Below, piece by piece: positions 36,722 to 45,535 of a stretch of DNA of 64,000 nucleotides. The translations under genes were made by a program, and so were the position numbers. Source of the DNA: CAVUCE01 sp963739985 (GTDB lineage Bacteria > Bacteroidota > Ignavibacteria > Ignavibacteriales > Ignavibacteriaceae); assembly GCA_963739985.1 (NCBI GenBank), contig CAVUCE010000007.1, forward strand, positions 248,001 to 312,000, in the 5' to 3' direction. The notes under the pieces are model-generated. The model was not told the DNA's origin and searched no databases. It was given only the letters and a program-made list of their open reading frames with translations. Numbering within the stretch: position 1 is the first letter of the stretch; each line of letters opens with the position of its first letter.

Positions 36722-37594
36722 TTACTTAAAACGTTCTTTAAGTTTTGCAGCATATCTTCTACTCATCTGAAAAGGATCTTCAATATTTAATATATAAACA
36801 TGATACGAAGAGTTAAACCATTTCTCGACTTTCTCAACATATTCTAGATTGATTATTGTTGAACGATGAATTCGAACAAAATATTTTGGCGTTAATCTTT
36901 TTTCCCATTCAACCATCGGTTTTAAGACTAAAAGTTTCTTGCCTCCAATTAAATATATATATGAATAATCTTTCTCGGCAGTTATACATTGTATAGAACT
37001 AATCTTTATAAATCTGGAAACTCCGTCAACAGTTATAAAAAGTCTGTCATCATATTCCAGGATTTTTTTGCTATCCTGATCATCGTTATTATTTTCAAAA
37101 GCTGCTTCTAAAGTTTCTTTCTTATCGTTCTCATTTATTGATTTGGGTTTGGGGAGAATTTCATTTTGTATGTTTACAACAGAATCAGAGTGTCCGTTTC
37201 CGTTAGTGCCGTTACTTTCTTTTAATAATCGTTCAATTGTTATAGCAAGACGTTCTTTATCAACCGGTTTTTTAATATAATCGAATGCTCTATGTTCAAA
37301 AGCTTTTAATGCATAATCATCGTACGCACTTACAAATACTACTTTAGGCTTAGTGTTTTCGGATAGTTTCTCAATCAAATCAAAGCCGTTTCCTTTATTC
37401 ATTTTTATATCAAGGAAAATGCTATCCGGCTTTTTCTTGTGTATAATATCTAATGCAGAAAGAACATTTTCTGCTTCACCAACAACTCTTATTTCCGGAA
37501 ATTTTTTGAGTAAAAAGGAAAGTAATTTCCTGGAATCAGCATCGTCATCTACAATTACAGCATTCATAATATTATTTTTAGCCATACCGTTCAT
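36722..37594 (-). CDS. LytTR-family response regulator
   Basis: 290 residues. The receiver domain (about 10-130) has the acidic pocket VDDD and the phosphoacceptor Asp in IFLDIKM, then VSAYDDYALKAFEHRAFDYIKKP. A Ser/Asn/Gly-rich and acidic linker joins a C-terminal LytTR DNA-binding domain (about 190-290) with YFVRIHRSTIINLEYV. The family controls envelope, polysaccharide or virulence-type genes. The partner histidine kinase is not next to it. Three ATGs are possible; I use the first (37594), which has AGGA four bases upstream. Confidence 0.92.
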   Translation of the reverse strand: MNGMAKNNIMNAVIVDDDADSRKLLSFLLKKFPEIRVVGEAENVLSALDIIHKKKPDSIFLDIKMNKGNGFDLIEKLSENTKPKVVFVSAYDDYALKAFEHRAFDYIKKPVDKERLAITIERLLKESNGTNGNGHSDSVVNIQNEILPKPKSINENDKKETLEAAFENNNDDQDSKKILEYDDRLFITVDGVSRFIKISSIQCITAEKDYSYIYLIGGKKLLVLKPMVEWEKRLTPKYFVRIHRSTIINLEYVEKVEKWFNSSYHVYILNIEDPFQMSRRYAAKLKERFK

Positions 37595-37806
37595 CGTCCT
37601 AAATTGCCTTTTAACTTTAATTTCTGCTTAAAGTTCAATTTCCGTTCCAATAAAAACAATATTAGGTAAAGAGGAAGAATTGCTTATAAAAAATAGGTTT
37701 AGAAGTAATGATTCTAAATTTTCAATTTTAATAAAGTACGATTATGAGATAAATATTTTTGTAAGTGTAACGAAGTGAAACAATAGTTTTTGTATTTATT
37801 TGAAAG

Positions 37807-37833
37807 ATGAAGTTCCCGTAAAAGGAACTTCAT
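37807..37833. terminator. Hairpin after the YciI gene
   Basis: ATGAAGTTCC and GGAACTTCAT pair perfectly around CGTAAAA, ten bases downstream of the YciI stop (minus strand). Confidence 0.6.
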
Positions 37834-37843
37834 TGCTCAATAA

Positions 37844-38140
37844 TTAATCATTTACCCAATCTTTTAGAAAATCTTGATGCTTAACCGGATTGAATTCGAT
37901 AAATTCATACTCGGCAGCTTTACCGATAATATAAGGATCCTGGTAGAAGAATTCTTTTATAGCTTCTGCTGATTCTGCGCGTGCAACTATAATTCCTCCA
38001 ACTCTAGGATTCTTTGGTCCTGAACTTAGAAGCAGTCCTTTATCATATCCAATTTGCAAAAATTTTCTGTGCTCGGGTAATATTTCATCAATAATTTCCA
38101 TCTTTGCGGTATATGTAATATTAATTACGAAATGTTTCAT
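37844..38140 (-). CDS. YciI-family protein
   Basis: 98 residues of the YciI/dimeric ferredoxin-like fold: HFVINITYTAKMEIIDEILPEHRKFL, GLLLSSGPKNPRVGGIIVA and FYQDPYIIGKAAEYEFIEFNPV. The His-Asp pair typical of YciI (LPEHR and the QDP segment) is retained. Members include small dehydrohalogenase-like enzymes, but most have no known substrate. It follows the NagZ-fusion gene by 19 bases on the same strand and may be the last gene of that operon. Confidence 0.88.
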   Translation of the reverse strand: MKHFVINITYTAKMEIIDEILPEHRKFLQIGYDKGLLLSSGPKNPRVGGIIVARAESAEAIKEFFYQDPYIIGKAAEYEFIEFNPVKHQDFLKDWVND

Positions 38141-38159
38141 CGATATCCTTTTATTTAGT

Positions 38160-40982
38160 TTATATTTTTACAGCCTTTAATATACTGTTGTATAAGGCGG
38201 ATTTAAACTGTTGAAAACTGATAAGCGCATTTATATCTGAGTTTCTGTTTGTTAATAGTATAACCGATAAATTTTGAGACATATCTAACCAAATTGCCGG
38301 ACCGGTAAAATTATTTTTTAATGATGCAGAATTATTTATCGTAAAGCCATTAATACTCTGCTGAAGATCGATCCATTTTTTTATGGCTTCAGAATTTAGA
38401 TATATCTTTTTCCCGTACGTTCCGTTCTGTAAAATCATTTGAGAAAAAACTGCTAAATCCTCAGCATCGGAGTACAATCCGTCAATTTGATTTTCTGGTT
38501 TTGCACCTACATTATTATTATCGTTATTACTATAAAGCGGAACGGATTTGAACTTTAGTTCCCGGGGAATATTGTTCAAGGTTCTATTCATACCTAGTGG
38601 TTTAAATATTTTTGTATAACTAAATTTATCAAATTTCTCGCCCGTGATTTTTTCTATAATCGCTTGCAACAAAATTAAATTAATTCTTGAATACTCAAAT
38701 TTTGTTCCATGGGGAAATTTTATTTTTATTTCTTGCAGCATTGAGTTGAATTTATTTTTATCACCTCTTATTACTAAAGTTTTTCCATTTAATGTTAAAC
38801 CCGAATTTTGCTCAATTAAATTTTGAACTTTTATTTCGTTGCTTAAAGTTTTACTTAAAACGGGAAAATATTTTGAGATTTTATTATTTAGATTGAGCTT
38901 GCCCTTTTCAATTAAATATAAAGCTGATGTTACAGTTGCTATTGATTCACTTATTGAACCAATGTTAAAAATTGATTCTTTTGATAAATCATTAGAATTT
39001 TCAGTAAAAGTCGTTTTACCGAATGCTTTATTAAAAATGACTTCTCCGTTTTTAGCAATTAAAAGTTCAGCCCCGGGAATTATCTTTTGTGAAATGCCGC
39101 TGGTTATAAGTTTTTCAATATTGCTAAAATCAAAAGAACTATCTATGTCCGGTTTAGAATAAAATAATTTTGTCCTTTTTATATCAATCCCGTCTCCGAT
39201 TTTATATTTGGTATTTGGAATAGTGATCGGAAGTTTACCTTGTACAGTAATCTCGCCTATAATCGCTTTTAACATGGCTTGTTGGGAAACCGGTGGATTT
39301 CCGTAAGAACATAAATAAGTTTTAGCATTTGGAAATGCCGATAACATGTAAGGATTTCCAAAGCTAATCAAAACAGCAGAACTGTTATGCCTTAATACTT
39401 CTTTAATAAAGTTTGAATTTTTCTTTGAGAGATTAACTGTTCCTTGATACGCCTTTACATAAATAATTGAAGGAAGAAATACAATTTTAGACTCCCGGGC
39501 AATTCTTAAAGCCTTTTGATAATCTCTGGTTCTGCTTTTTTTATTTAATACAAAAGTTCTAACATTGCTAAAATTTTCTTTTACATACTTCTGAAATAAT
39601 AAATCTGAATCTGATTCCATCCCATCTGTTACCGTAATGCATGCTACTGATTTTGTCCTTTCCGGTTCAATTGGAATTAATCTTTTATCATTTTTTACTA
39701 GAGTAATAGATTTTTCAGCAATCTCTTCCGCAAGTCTTAAGTGTGATTTGTTATTTACAATTTTAGTTAATTTATCTAAATCAGAATATCTTTTTTCCTC
39801 CAGTCGCAACCATCTTTTTGCCGCAAGAATTTTTCTAACACTTTCATCAATCTGCGAAATTTTAATTTCACCTGAATTTACAGCATCAACTAATGAGCTT
39901 AGAGCAACATCCTCATCCGGCGGCATTAAGATTATATCGTTTCCGGCTTTTACCGCCATCACTGTTGCTTCACCAACTGAATAATGCTTTGTTATTGCGC
40001 TCATATTCATCGCATCCGTAATAACCAATCCTTTAAAATTCAAATGATCTTTTAACAAATTAGTTATGATGGTTTTAGAAAGTGTAGCTGGTAAATCATT
40101 TGTACTATCTAAAGCAGGCACTGATAAATGGCCTACCATTATAGACTTTACACCACTGTTGATTGAGCTGATAAATGGGACTAATTCATTATTCCAAATC
40201 TCATCTTTTGTTTGGGAAATAACCGGGATCTCCTGATGCGAATCTATTCGAGTATCTCCATGTCCGGGGAAATGTTTAGCTGTTGTAAGAACTCTTTCTG
40301 AGTTCGCGCCTTTAATAAAATTATCACAAAATTCTGAGACAACAGATTTACTTTCTGAATAAGAACGAATATTGATAATTGGATTTTCCGGATTATTATT
40401 AATATCTGCTACAGGAGAATAATTTTGTGAAACTCCTATCGCACGACATTCTATCGAAACATTTCTCCCCATTTTATAAGCAAGCAAAGGATCATTTGTT
40501 GCTGCCACCGCCATATTATAAGGATATTCTATTGCGTCTCTTAACCGCATAGCTAATCCACGTTCAAAATCCGAAGCAATTAGTAATGGAATTTTAGCAA
40601 ATTTTTGCATTTTGTTTATTGCAATTGCTTCATCCATAATATCGCCTTTAAAGAAAATTAAACCGCCAACTTTATCTTCTTTAACCAATTTTTTTAGTCT
40701 AATAAATTCGTCCGAATCTTCATTCATGTAATTGCCCAAAACCCAAGGCATAATCATTTGAGCGCATTTATCGTGTATCGACATTTTAGATAGAGTCGTT
40801 TCAATCCAATTTTTGTCGTTTTCGTTTACAGGAAAAACAGCGGGATAATTTGGTTCATTATTTCTGTCTGACATTTTAATATTCCCAGATATGTAGGTTT
40901 TAATAGGTGAAGGTGAAAAAGAAAATATCATAATAGCTACAATAGCTATTAAAAAATTGAACAAGTATTTTTTTTTATTCAT
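38160..40982 (-). CDS. nagZ: NagZ-like GH3 N-acetylhexosaminidase fused to a degenerate beta-lactamase-like domain
   Basis: 940 residues. After a signal anchor (about 5-25) comes a GH3 domain (about 55-400) with the NagZ motif KHFPGHGDTRIDSHQE near 235 (catalytic His/Asp) and the nucleophile Asp in VITDAMNMSAI near 320. A GH3 C-terminal-like domain (about 420-600) follows. The last third (about 625-940) has the beta-lactamase/serine-hydrolase fold, but the SxxK motif reads SISE, the YxN-type motif reads YSRIN, and the HxGFTG box reads NNFTG. It probably cleaves GlcNAc from muropeptides or wall fragments. The C-terminal domain is likely non-catalytic. First-order neighbours are recycling genes. 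Confidence 0.88.
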   Translation of the reverse strand: MNKKKYLFNFLIAIVAIMIFSFSPSPIKTYISGNIKMSDRNNEPNYPAVFPVNENDKNWIETTLSKMSIHDKCAQMIMPWVLGNYMNEDSDEFIRLKKLVKEDKVGGLIFFKGDIMDEAIAINKMQKFAKIPLLIASDFERGLAMRLRDAIEYPYNMAVAATNDPLLAYKMGRNVSIECRAIGVSQNYSPVADINNNPENPIINIRSYSESKSVVSEFCDNFIKGANSERVLTTAKHFPGHGDTRIDSHQEIPVISQTKDEIWNNELVPFISSINSGVKSIMVGHLSVPALDSTNDLPATLSKTIITNLLKDHLNFKGLVITDAMNMSAITKHYSVGEATVMAVKAGNDIILMPPDEDVALSSLVDAVNSGEIKISQIDESVRKILAAKRWLRLEEKRYSDLDKLTKIVNNKSHLRLAEEIAEKSITLVKNDKRLIPIEPERTKSVACITVTDGMESDSDLLFQKYVKENFSNVRTFVLNKKSRTRDYQKALRIARESKIVFLPSIIYVKAYQGTVNLSKKNSNFIKEVLRHNSSAVLISFGNPYMLSAFPNAKTYLCSYGNPPVSQQAMLKAIIGEITVQGKLPITIPNTKYKIGDGIDIKRTKLFYSKPDIDSSFDFSNIEKLITSGISQKIIPGAELLIAKNGEVIFNKAFGKTTFTENSNDLSKESIFNIGSISESIATVTSALYLIEKGKLNLNNKISKYFPVLSKTLSNEIKVQNLIEQNSGLTLNGKTLVIRGDKNKFNSMLQEIKIKFPHGTKFEYSRINLILLQAIIEKITGEKFDKFSYTKIFKPLGMNRTLNNIPRELKFKSVPLYSNNDNNNVGAKPENQIDGLYSDAEDLAVFSQMILQNGTYGKKIYLNSEAIKKWIDLQQSINGFTINNSASLKNNFTGPAIWLDMSQNLSVILLTNRNSDINALISFQQFKSALYNSILKAVKI

Positions 40983-41153
40983 GCAAAACGTATTGTGTTT
41001 ATAGGCTCGTAATTTTATTTATAAGCTCGGATTAATAAATAATCATATTTCCCCTTATAGATATAAGTAATTCTCCAATTAGTCAATGTATATTTTTTTT
41101 ATAACAAGGAATAATTTTGTGTTTAGCAATTATTAAAATCAGCTATTAAAAAA

Positions 41154-41185
41154 AAGGCTGGCCGAAATAATTTTCAGTCAGCCTT
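41154..41185 (-). terminator. Terminator after the serine hydrolase gene
   Basis: AAGGCTG (41154-41160) and CAGCCTT (41179-41185) pair, and on the minus strand eight T follow. Similar in sequence to the hairpin at 26145. Confidence 0.8.
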
Positions 41186-41208
41186 AAATGGGAAAAAGAA
41201 CTATACAT

Positions 41209-42435
41209 TTACTTTTCTAATGCTTTAAATACAGCATCATGAACTTGAGGACGAACATATCTTATCTTTTCATTCCTTCTAGTCGGGTAAACTCTGTTTG
41301 TTAAGAAAACAACAAATAAGTTTCTTGTTGGATCAGTCCAAACAGAGGTTCCGGTAAATCCTAAATGTCCATAAGAAATAGGACTAAAATAATGTCCGGC
41401 TGAAGAATGTTCAGGAGATTTTGTATCCCAGCCCAGTGCCCTAGTACTAATATCAGATTGTTTCTTGATGAACATTTCTATGGTTGAAGCTTTTATGTAT
41501 CTTTTCCCTGCATATTCACCTTTTTGCAAAATCATTTGTAAAAAGATTCCCAGATCAGGTGCGTCGGAAAATAAACCAGCATGACCTGCAACTCCGCCTA
41601 AAAGTTGAGATGTTTCATCGTGAACAGTTCCTTGAATTTGACGATGTCTCCAATAATTATCCAACTCCGTAGGAGCTATTCTACCATATAAAGATTTTGG
41701 CGGATTAAACATTGTGCTGCTCATTCCTAAGGGCTTATAAACTTCTTTATTCAGGAATTTATCCAAAGGCATATTTGTAACTTTTTCAATAATCTTTCCC
41801 ATCGTAATCATGTTCAAATCCGAATAAACAGATTTTGAGCCGGTTTTATAGATTAGCGAATCATTGAAAATTTCATTCATTACTGCTTGAGTTTTATTTG
41901 CAACGGAATCATAGGCTTTGTAAGATTTAATGTCCGGTCTCAAACCGCTATCATGAACAAGTAAATTTCTGATTGTTACGTCTTGTTTACCATGAACTGC
42001 AAATTGAGGAAAATATTTTGCAACTTTATCATCAAGATGTATTAAACCTCTATCAAAACAAATCATAGTTGCGGTTGTTGTTGCCACAACTTTAGTAACT
42101 GATGCCATATCAAACATGGTAGTAATTTTATCTTGAGTAGAAGTTTTATCATACTTGAAATGTCCGTAAGCTTTTTCAAATACTACTTTCCCGTTATGTC
42201 CAACAAGCACAACCGCACCGGGGAAGGCCGAATCTTGAATTGCCGCATTGACAACGCTATCCACGCCGGTAAATTTCTTTAGATAGTTTGGATTATTTAA
42301 TTCTTTGGATTTTGTAAGTACATCATTCCCCTGAGGTGCTTTTCCAAGAAAAATAGTTTTGGCTAGAGAATTCTGAAAATACAGAGATGTAACCAAAATT
42401 ATAATAGTGAAAAATGAAAACAATTTCTTCGTCAT
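41209..42435 (-). CDS. Secreted serine hydrolase of the beta-lactamase / class C PBP family
   Basis: 408 residues from the ATG at 42435. A longer in-frame start (42471) overlaps the AmpG-like gene, but AAGGAG sits correctly before 42435 and the signal peptide (LFSFFTIIILVTSLYFQ) begins there. The catalytic SxxK is intact as ASVTK near residue 110, YSDLN is near 200, and the third box is HLGFTGTS near 355. Likely a D,D-peptidase or muramyl-peptide hydrolase in the periplasm. It starts 4 bases after the AmpG-like gene, so the two are coupled. Confidence 0.9.
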   Translation of the reverse strand: MTKKLFSFFTIIILVTSLYFQNSLAKTIFLGKAPQGNDVLTKSKELNNPNYLKKFTGVDSVVNAAIQDSAFPGAVVLVGHNGKVVFEKAYGHFKYDKTSTQDKITTMFDMASVTKVVATTTATMICFDRGLIHLDDKVAKYFPQFAVHGKQDVTIRNLLVHDSGLRPDIKSYKAYDSVANKTQAVMNEIFNDSLIYKTGSKSVYSDLNMITMGKIIEKVTNMPLDKFLNKEVYKPLGMSSTMFNPPKSLYGRIAPTELDNYWRHRQIQGTVHDETSQLLGGVAGHAGLFSDAPDLGIFLQMILQKGEYAGKRYIKASTIEMFIKKQSDISTRALGWDTKSPEHSSAGHYFSPISYGHLGFTGTSVWTDPTRNLFVVFLTNRVYPTRRNEKIRYVRPQVHDAVFKALEK

Positions 42436-42439
42436 GTTT

Positions 42440-44326
42440 TTACTCCTTAACAGTTTTCGTTTTTTTGCCAAATTCGGGATCTAACGGAATAAATTTAGCC
42501 ATAATAAATGCTGGTATAGTTGATATACAAACCCAAATAAAGAAATGCTGATAACCAATTATTGATTGTAACCAACCGCTGAACATACCCGGGATCATCA
42601 TACCCAGTGCCATAAATCCCGTTGCAATTGCGTAATGAGATGTTTTGTGATCACCTTCGGAAATGAAAATTAGTATAAGTAGAAAAGCCGTAAATCCAAA
42701 ACCATAACCGAATTGTTCAAATGCCACGCACAAGTTTATTACCCAGAAGCTAGCATTATGAGTATAAGATAAATAAACATAAACAAGGTCAGGAGCATTT
42801 ATAGTGAAAAGCATGATCCACAACCAACGTTTCAGTCCGTGTCTTGCCGCCAAAACTCCACCTATAATACCGCCGACTGTAAGAGCCAATATTCCTACAG
42901 TTCCATAAACAAAACCGATTTGTCCCGTTGTTAATGCAAGTCCGCCTGCTTCTTGTGTATCTAGTAAAAATGGAGTTGCCAGCTTTACTAATTGAGCTTC
43001 TCCTAGTCTATATAAAAGAATAAATCCAATGCTAATCCAGATTTTTTCCTTCTGAAAAAACAACGCAAAAGTTTTAATAAATTCTTTTATTATATTTGGT
43101 ATTGATGCTTCGCTAACGGTTGATTTGTCACTATCGGGGAAGGGAAGTATAAATTTATGGTATATGAAAAATAGGATGAACATAGCCGCAAGTACAAAGA
43201 AAGTTACAACCCAAGCTAGCGGAATGTTTCCTGCTCTGGCCACAAAGTAAGCCGTAGATTCCATTTTCAATTTAGGATCAAGTTGGATAACTGCGACGGC
43301 AGGTTTTTCCCAGTTTTTCGAATTGATTACAAACCTTGTTCCTTCAACAAGTGAAATACTATTATCACCTGATTCTCTTCCAAAATTAATTACAATTTCT
43401 TTGCCTTTGGCCGGCGGCCCGGAAAGTTTGAAATATATTAAACCTATATTTCCCGCAAAATCAGATTTTTTTACTATTTTTTTAGTAGGACCGAAGTTTT
43501 TCCTTAAAAAGTTTTCTAGAGGTTCAACAATATCATTTTTCCAAAAAGATTTTTGTGATGAAGTATCTTCTAAAGTCAATTCATGCCCATTAGCTGACTC
43601 ATAAAATCCGTGAGAAGTGTTCCATGTTTTCGCGAATGCCAATAATGAGTCGACTTCTTTTTTAGGCCTTGGTGTTGTGCTTATATTAATTTTATTGGGA
43701 TAGGTCAAAATTTTTAATTCACCCTTTTGCTGAGGAATGTTAATGCTATCCGGATTAACAATTTGGGTTATTTGCTTACTTGGTGATGAATAAACTGTAT
43801 AATCAACACTTGGCAATCCACTGTGGCTTTCAATATAACCTGCAAGTATAATTAAAAATCCTTGACCAAAGATCATTGCGACTCTATAAAAAGTGCTTCT
43901 AATTCCTACAAACCATGCTTGTTGATGTTCATCTAAACCAAGCATATAAAATCCATCGGAAGATATATCATGAGTTGCGGAACTGAAAGCAAGAAGCCAA
44001 AAGAAAGCAAGAGTGTATTGAAAGAAATTTGGAATTGGAATTGTTAGTGCAACGCCGGCAAGTCCGGCACCGATAATTAATTCGGTAATATAAACCCAAA
44101 GTCTTTTTGTTTTAAAAATATCAACAATTGGGCTCCAGAGCGGTTTTATCACCCACGGTAGATATAGCCAACTTGTATAAAGAGCAATATCGGTATTAGA
44201 AATTCCTAGTCGTTTGTACATAATTACCGAAACTGTCATAACGACTACGTAAGGTATTCCTTGAGCAAAATAAAGTGTGGGAACCCAAGCCCAGGGATTT
44301 CTGAATGCCGGTTTTTCTTTGGCCAT
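42440..44326 (-). CDS. ampG: AmpG-like muropeptide MFS transporter with a soluble insert
   Basis: 628 residues against about 490 for E. coli AmpG. The start PWAWVPTLYFAQGIPY...YKRLGISNTDIALYTSW and WVIKPLWSPIVD match AmpG/PAT-family transporters that bring anhydro-muropeptides into the cytoplasm. Roughly residues 165-370, between two membrane helices, form a hydrophilic, beta-rich insert with no membrane segments. The downstream half has the remaining six helices. Neighbours are a serine hydrolase, NagZ fusion and an amino-sugar kinase, which supports a role in wall recycling. Confidence 0.85.
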   Translation of the reverse strand: MAKEKPAFRNPWAWVPTLYFAQGIPYVVVMTVSVIMYKRLGISNTDIALYTSWLYLPWVIKPLWSPIVDIFKTKRLWVYITELIIGAGLAGVALTIPIPNFFQYTLAFFWLLAFSSATHDISSDGFYMLGLDEHQQAWFVGIRSTFYRVAMIFGQGFLIILAGYIESHSGLPSVDYTVYSSPSKQITQIVNPDSINIPQQKGELKILTYPNKINISTTPRPKKEVDSLLAFAKTWNTSHGFYESANGHELTLEDTSSQKSFWKNDIVEPLENFLRKNFGPTKKIVKKSDFAGNIGLIYFKLSGPPAKGKEIVINFGRESGDNSISLVEGTRFVINSKNWEKPAVAVIQLDPKLKMESTAYFVARAGNIPLAWVVTFFVLAAMFILFFIYHKFILPFPDSDKSTVSEASIPNIIKEFIKTFALFFQKEKIWISIGFILLYRLGEAQLVKLATPFLLDTQEAGGLALTTGQIGFVYGTVGILALTVGGIIGGVLAARHGLKRWLWIMLFTINAPDLVYVYLSYTHNASFWVINLCVAFEQFGYGFGFTAFLLILIFISEGDHKTSHYAIATGFMALGMMIPGMFSGWLQSIIGYQHFFIWVCISTIPAFIMAKFIPLDPEFGKKTKTVKE

Positions 44327-44477
44327 ATTTTTCTCCGGATTAAAAGTGGATGCTTAGAACTTAAAAATCATATTGCACTAATTTAATAAGCATTATAATT
44401 TAGTCTAAAATGAATTAACATAAAGGAAATATTTATCGAAATATTAATCTCAAATTTTTAGAGGCTGCAAATCAATT

Positions 44478-45398
44478 CTATTTAATAAGCTGCAATGCCA
44501 TTAGAATAGCTCCAACCGTAGGAGAATGATCTGGTTTTTTTACATTCACATGAAGTAATCTTTCGGCAATTTTCTTTAGTAATGTTTTAGAATAAATATT
44601 CTCATTACTAATTATACCGCCTATAAAACTAACATCTAATATCGGTTGATTTATTTTTTTTGCCATAGCTTTCAAATGAAGTACGAGTTCTTCGGTCTCA
44701 TCTTCAATAATTTTTAAAGCAATTTCATCATTTTGCTCTGCTGCATTTAGAACTAATGGTGCGGCTGAGGCAATATCAAAATTATTTTTATAAATTTCCG
44801 TGATTAAAATTTCGGGCGAGGTTATGTTGAATTTTTCATTTGCTAGTTTAGTGATTAAAGTGTGTTTGCCGCGTCCGTCAAATGATTTGGAAACTGCCAC
44901 CAAACCTTTCTTGCCGATTGAATATCCGCTTCCTTCGTCTCCTAAATATCTTCCAAATCCCCCAACACGATGAATTTCTCCACTAGCATCTTTTCCAAAC
45001 ATAATTGATCCGGTTCCTGCAATTAAAATGCTGCCCGGTTTTCCGCTAAAAGCTCCTTCCAATGCAATTCTAGCATCGCTTTCAACTCTGAATAGATTAA
45101 TCTTAATATCTTTTGACTTAATCAATTGGTTAAAAGCAATTTCCAATCTTTCTGCATCAACTCTTCTGCCGGCACCCGTAGTCCCTAACAGTATAGCTTT
45201 GATTTCAGAATAGTCAAAATTTAATTCTTCTTTACATTTGATAATGAGATTCATGAGTGTTTCAGAAACTATTTCGGTTCCCTGAACAAGAAAGTTAGAA
45301 GCGCTTCCGGTGCATTCGTATAACACTTCTTTAGAAGTATTTGTTACAACGCAGTGAGTTTTAGTCCCACCGCCATCCATTCCAATAATGTATTCCAT
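44478..45398 (-). CDS. BadF/BadG-family ATPase, probable N-acetylglucosamine (amino-sugar) kinase
   Basis: 306 residues of the ASKHA fold. The N-terminal phosphate loop is GMDGGGTKTHCVV, followed by STGSASNFL-like VECTGSASN, LLGTTGAGRR, the catalytic-region ESDARIALEGAF, IAGTGSIMFG, and GRYLGDEGSGYSIG. This pattern is that of eukaryotic-type NAGK and bacterial MurK-like kinases that phosphorylate GlcNAc or MurNAc released by NagZ. It is separated by 150 bases from the AmpG-like gene, on the same strand. The exact sugar is not certain. Confidence 0.82.
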   Translation of the reverse strand: MEYIIGMDGGGTKTHCVVTNTSKEVLYECTGSASNFLVQGTEIVSETLMNLIIKCKEELNFDYSEIKAILLGTTGAGRRVDAERLEIAFNQLIKSKDIKINLFRVESDARIALEGAFSGKPGSILIAGTGSIMFGKDASGEIHRVGGFGRYLGDEGSGYSIGKKGLVAVSKSFDGRGKHTLITKLANEKFNITSPEILITEIYKNNFDIASAAPLVLNAAEQNDEIALKIIEDETEELVLHLKAMAKKINQPILDVSFIGGIISNENIYSKTLLKKIAERLLHVNVKKPDHSPTVGAILMALQLIK

Positions 45399-45535
45399 AA
45401 AAGATGAAGTTTGTTTTTATTTGGTAAATTAAAATATGAAAATTGAAACTGGATTAAAACCAGAGAATAAAAAAGTAATAAAATAGTTCTCTTTAATCGT
45501 AAAATTATTAAGTTTACTGAATAAAAATCGGAAAA

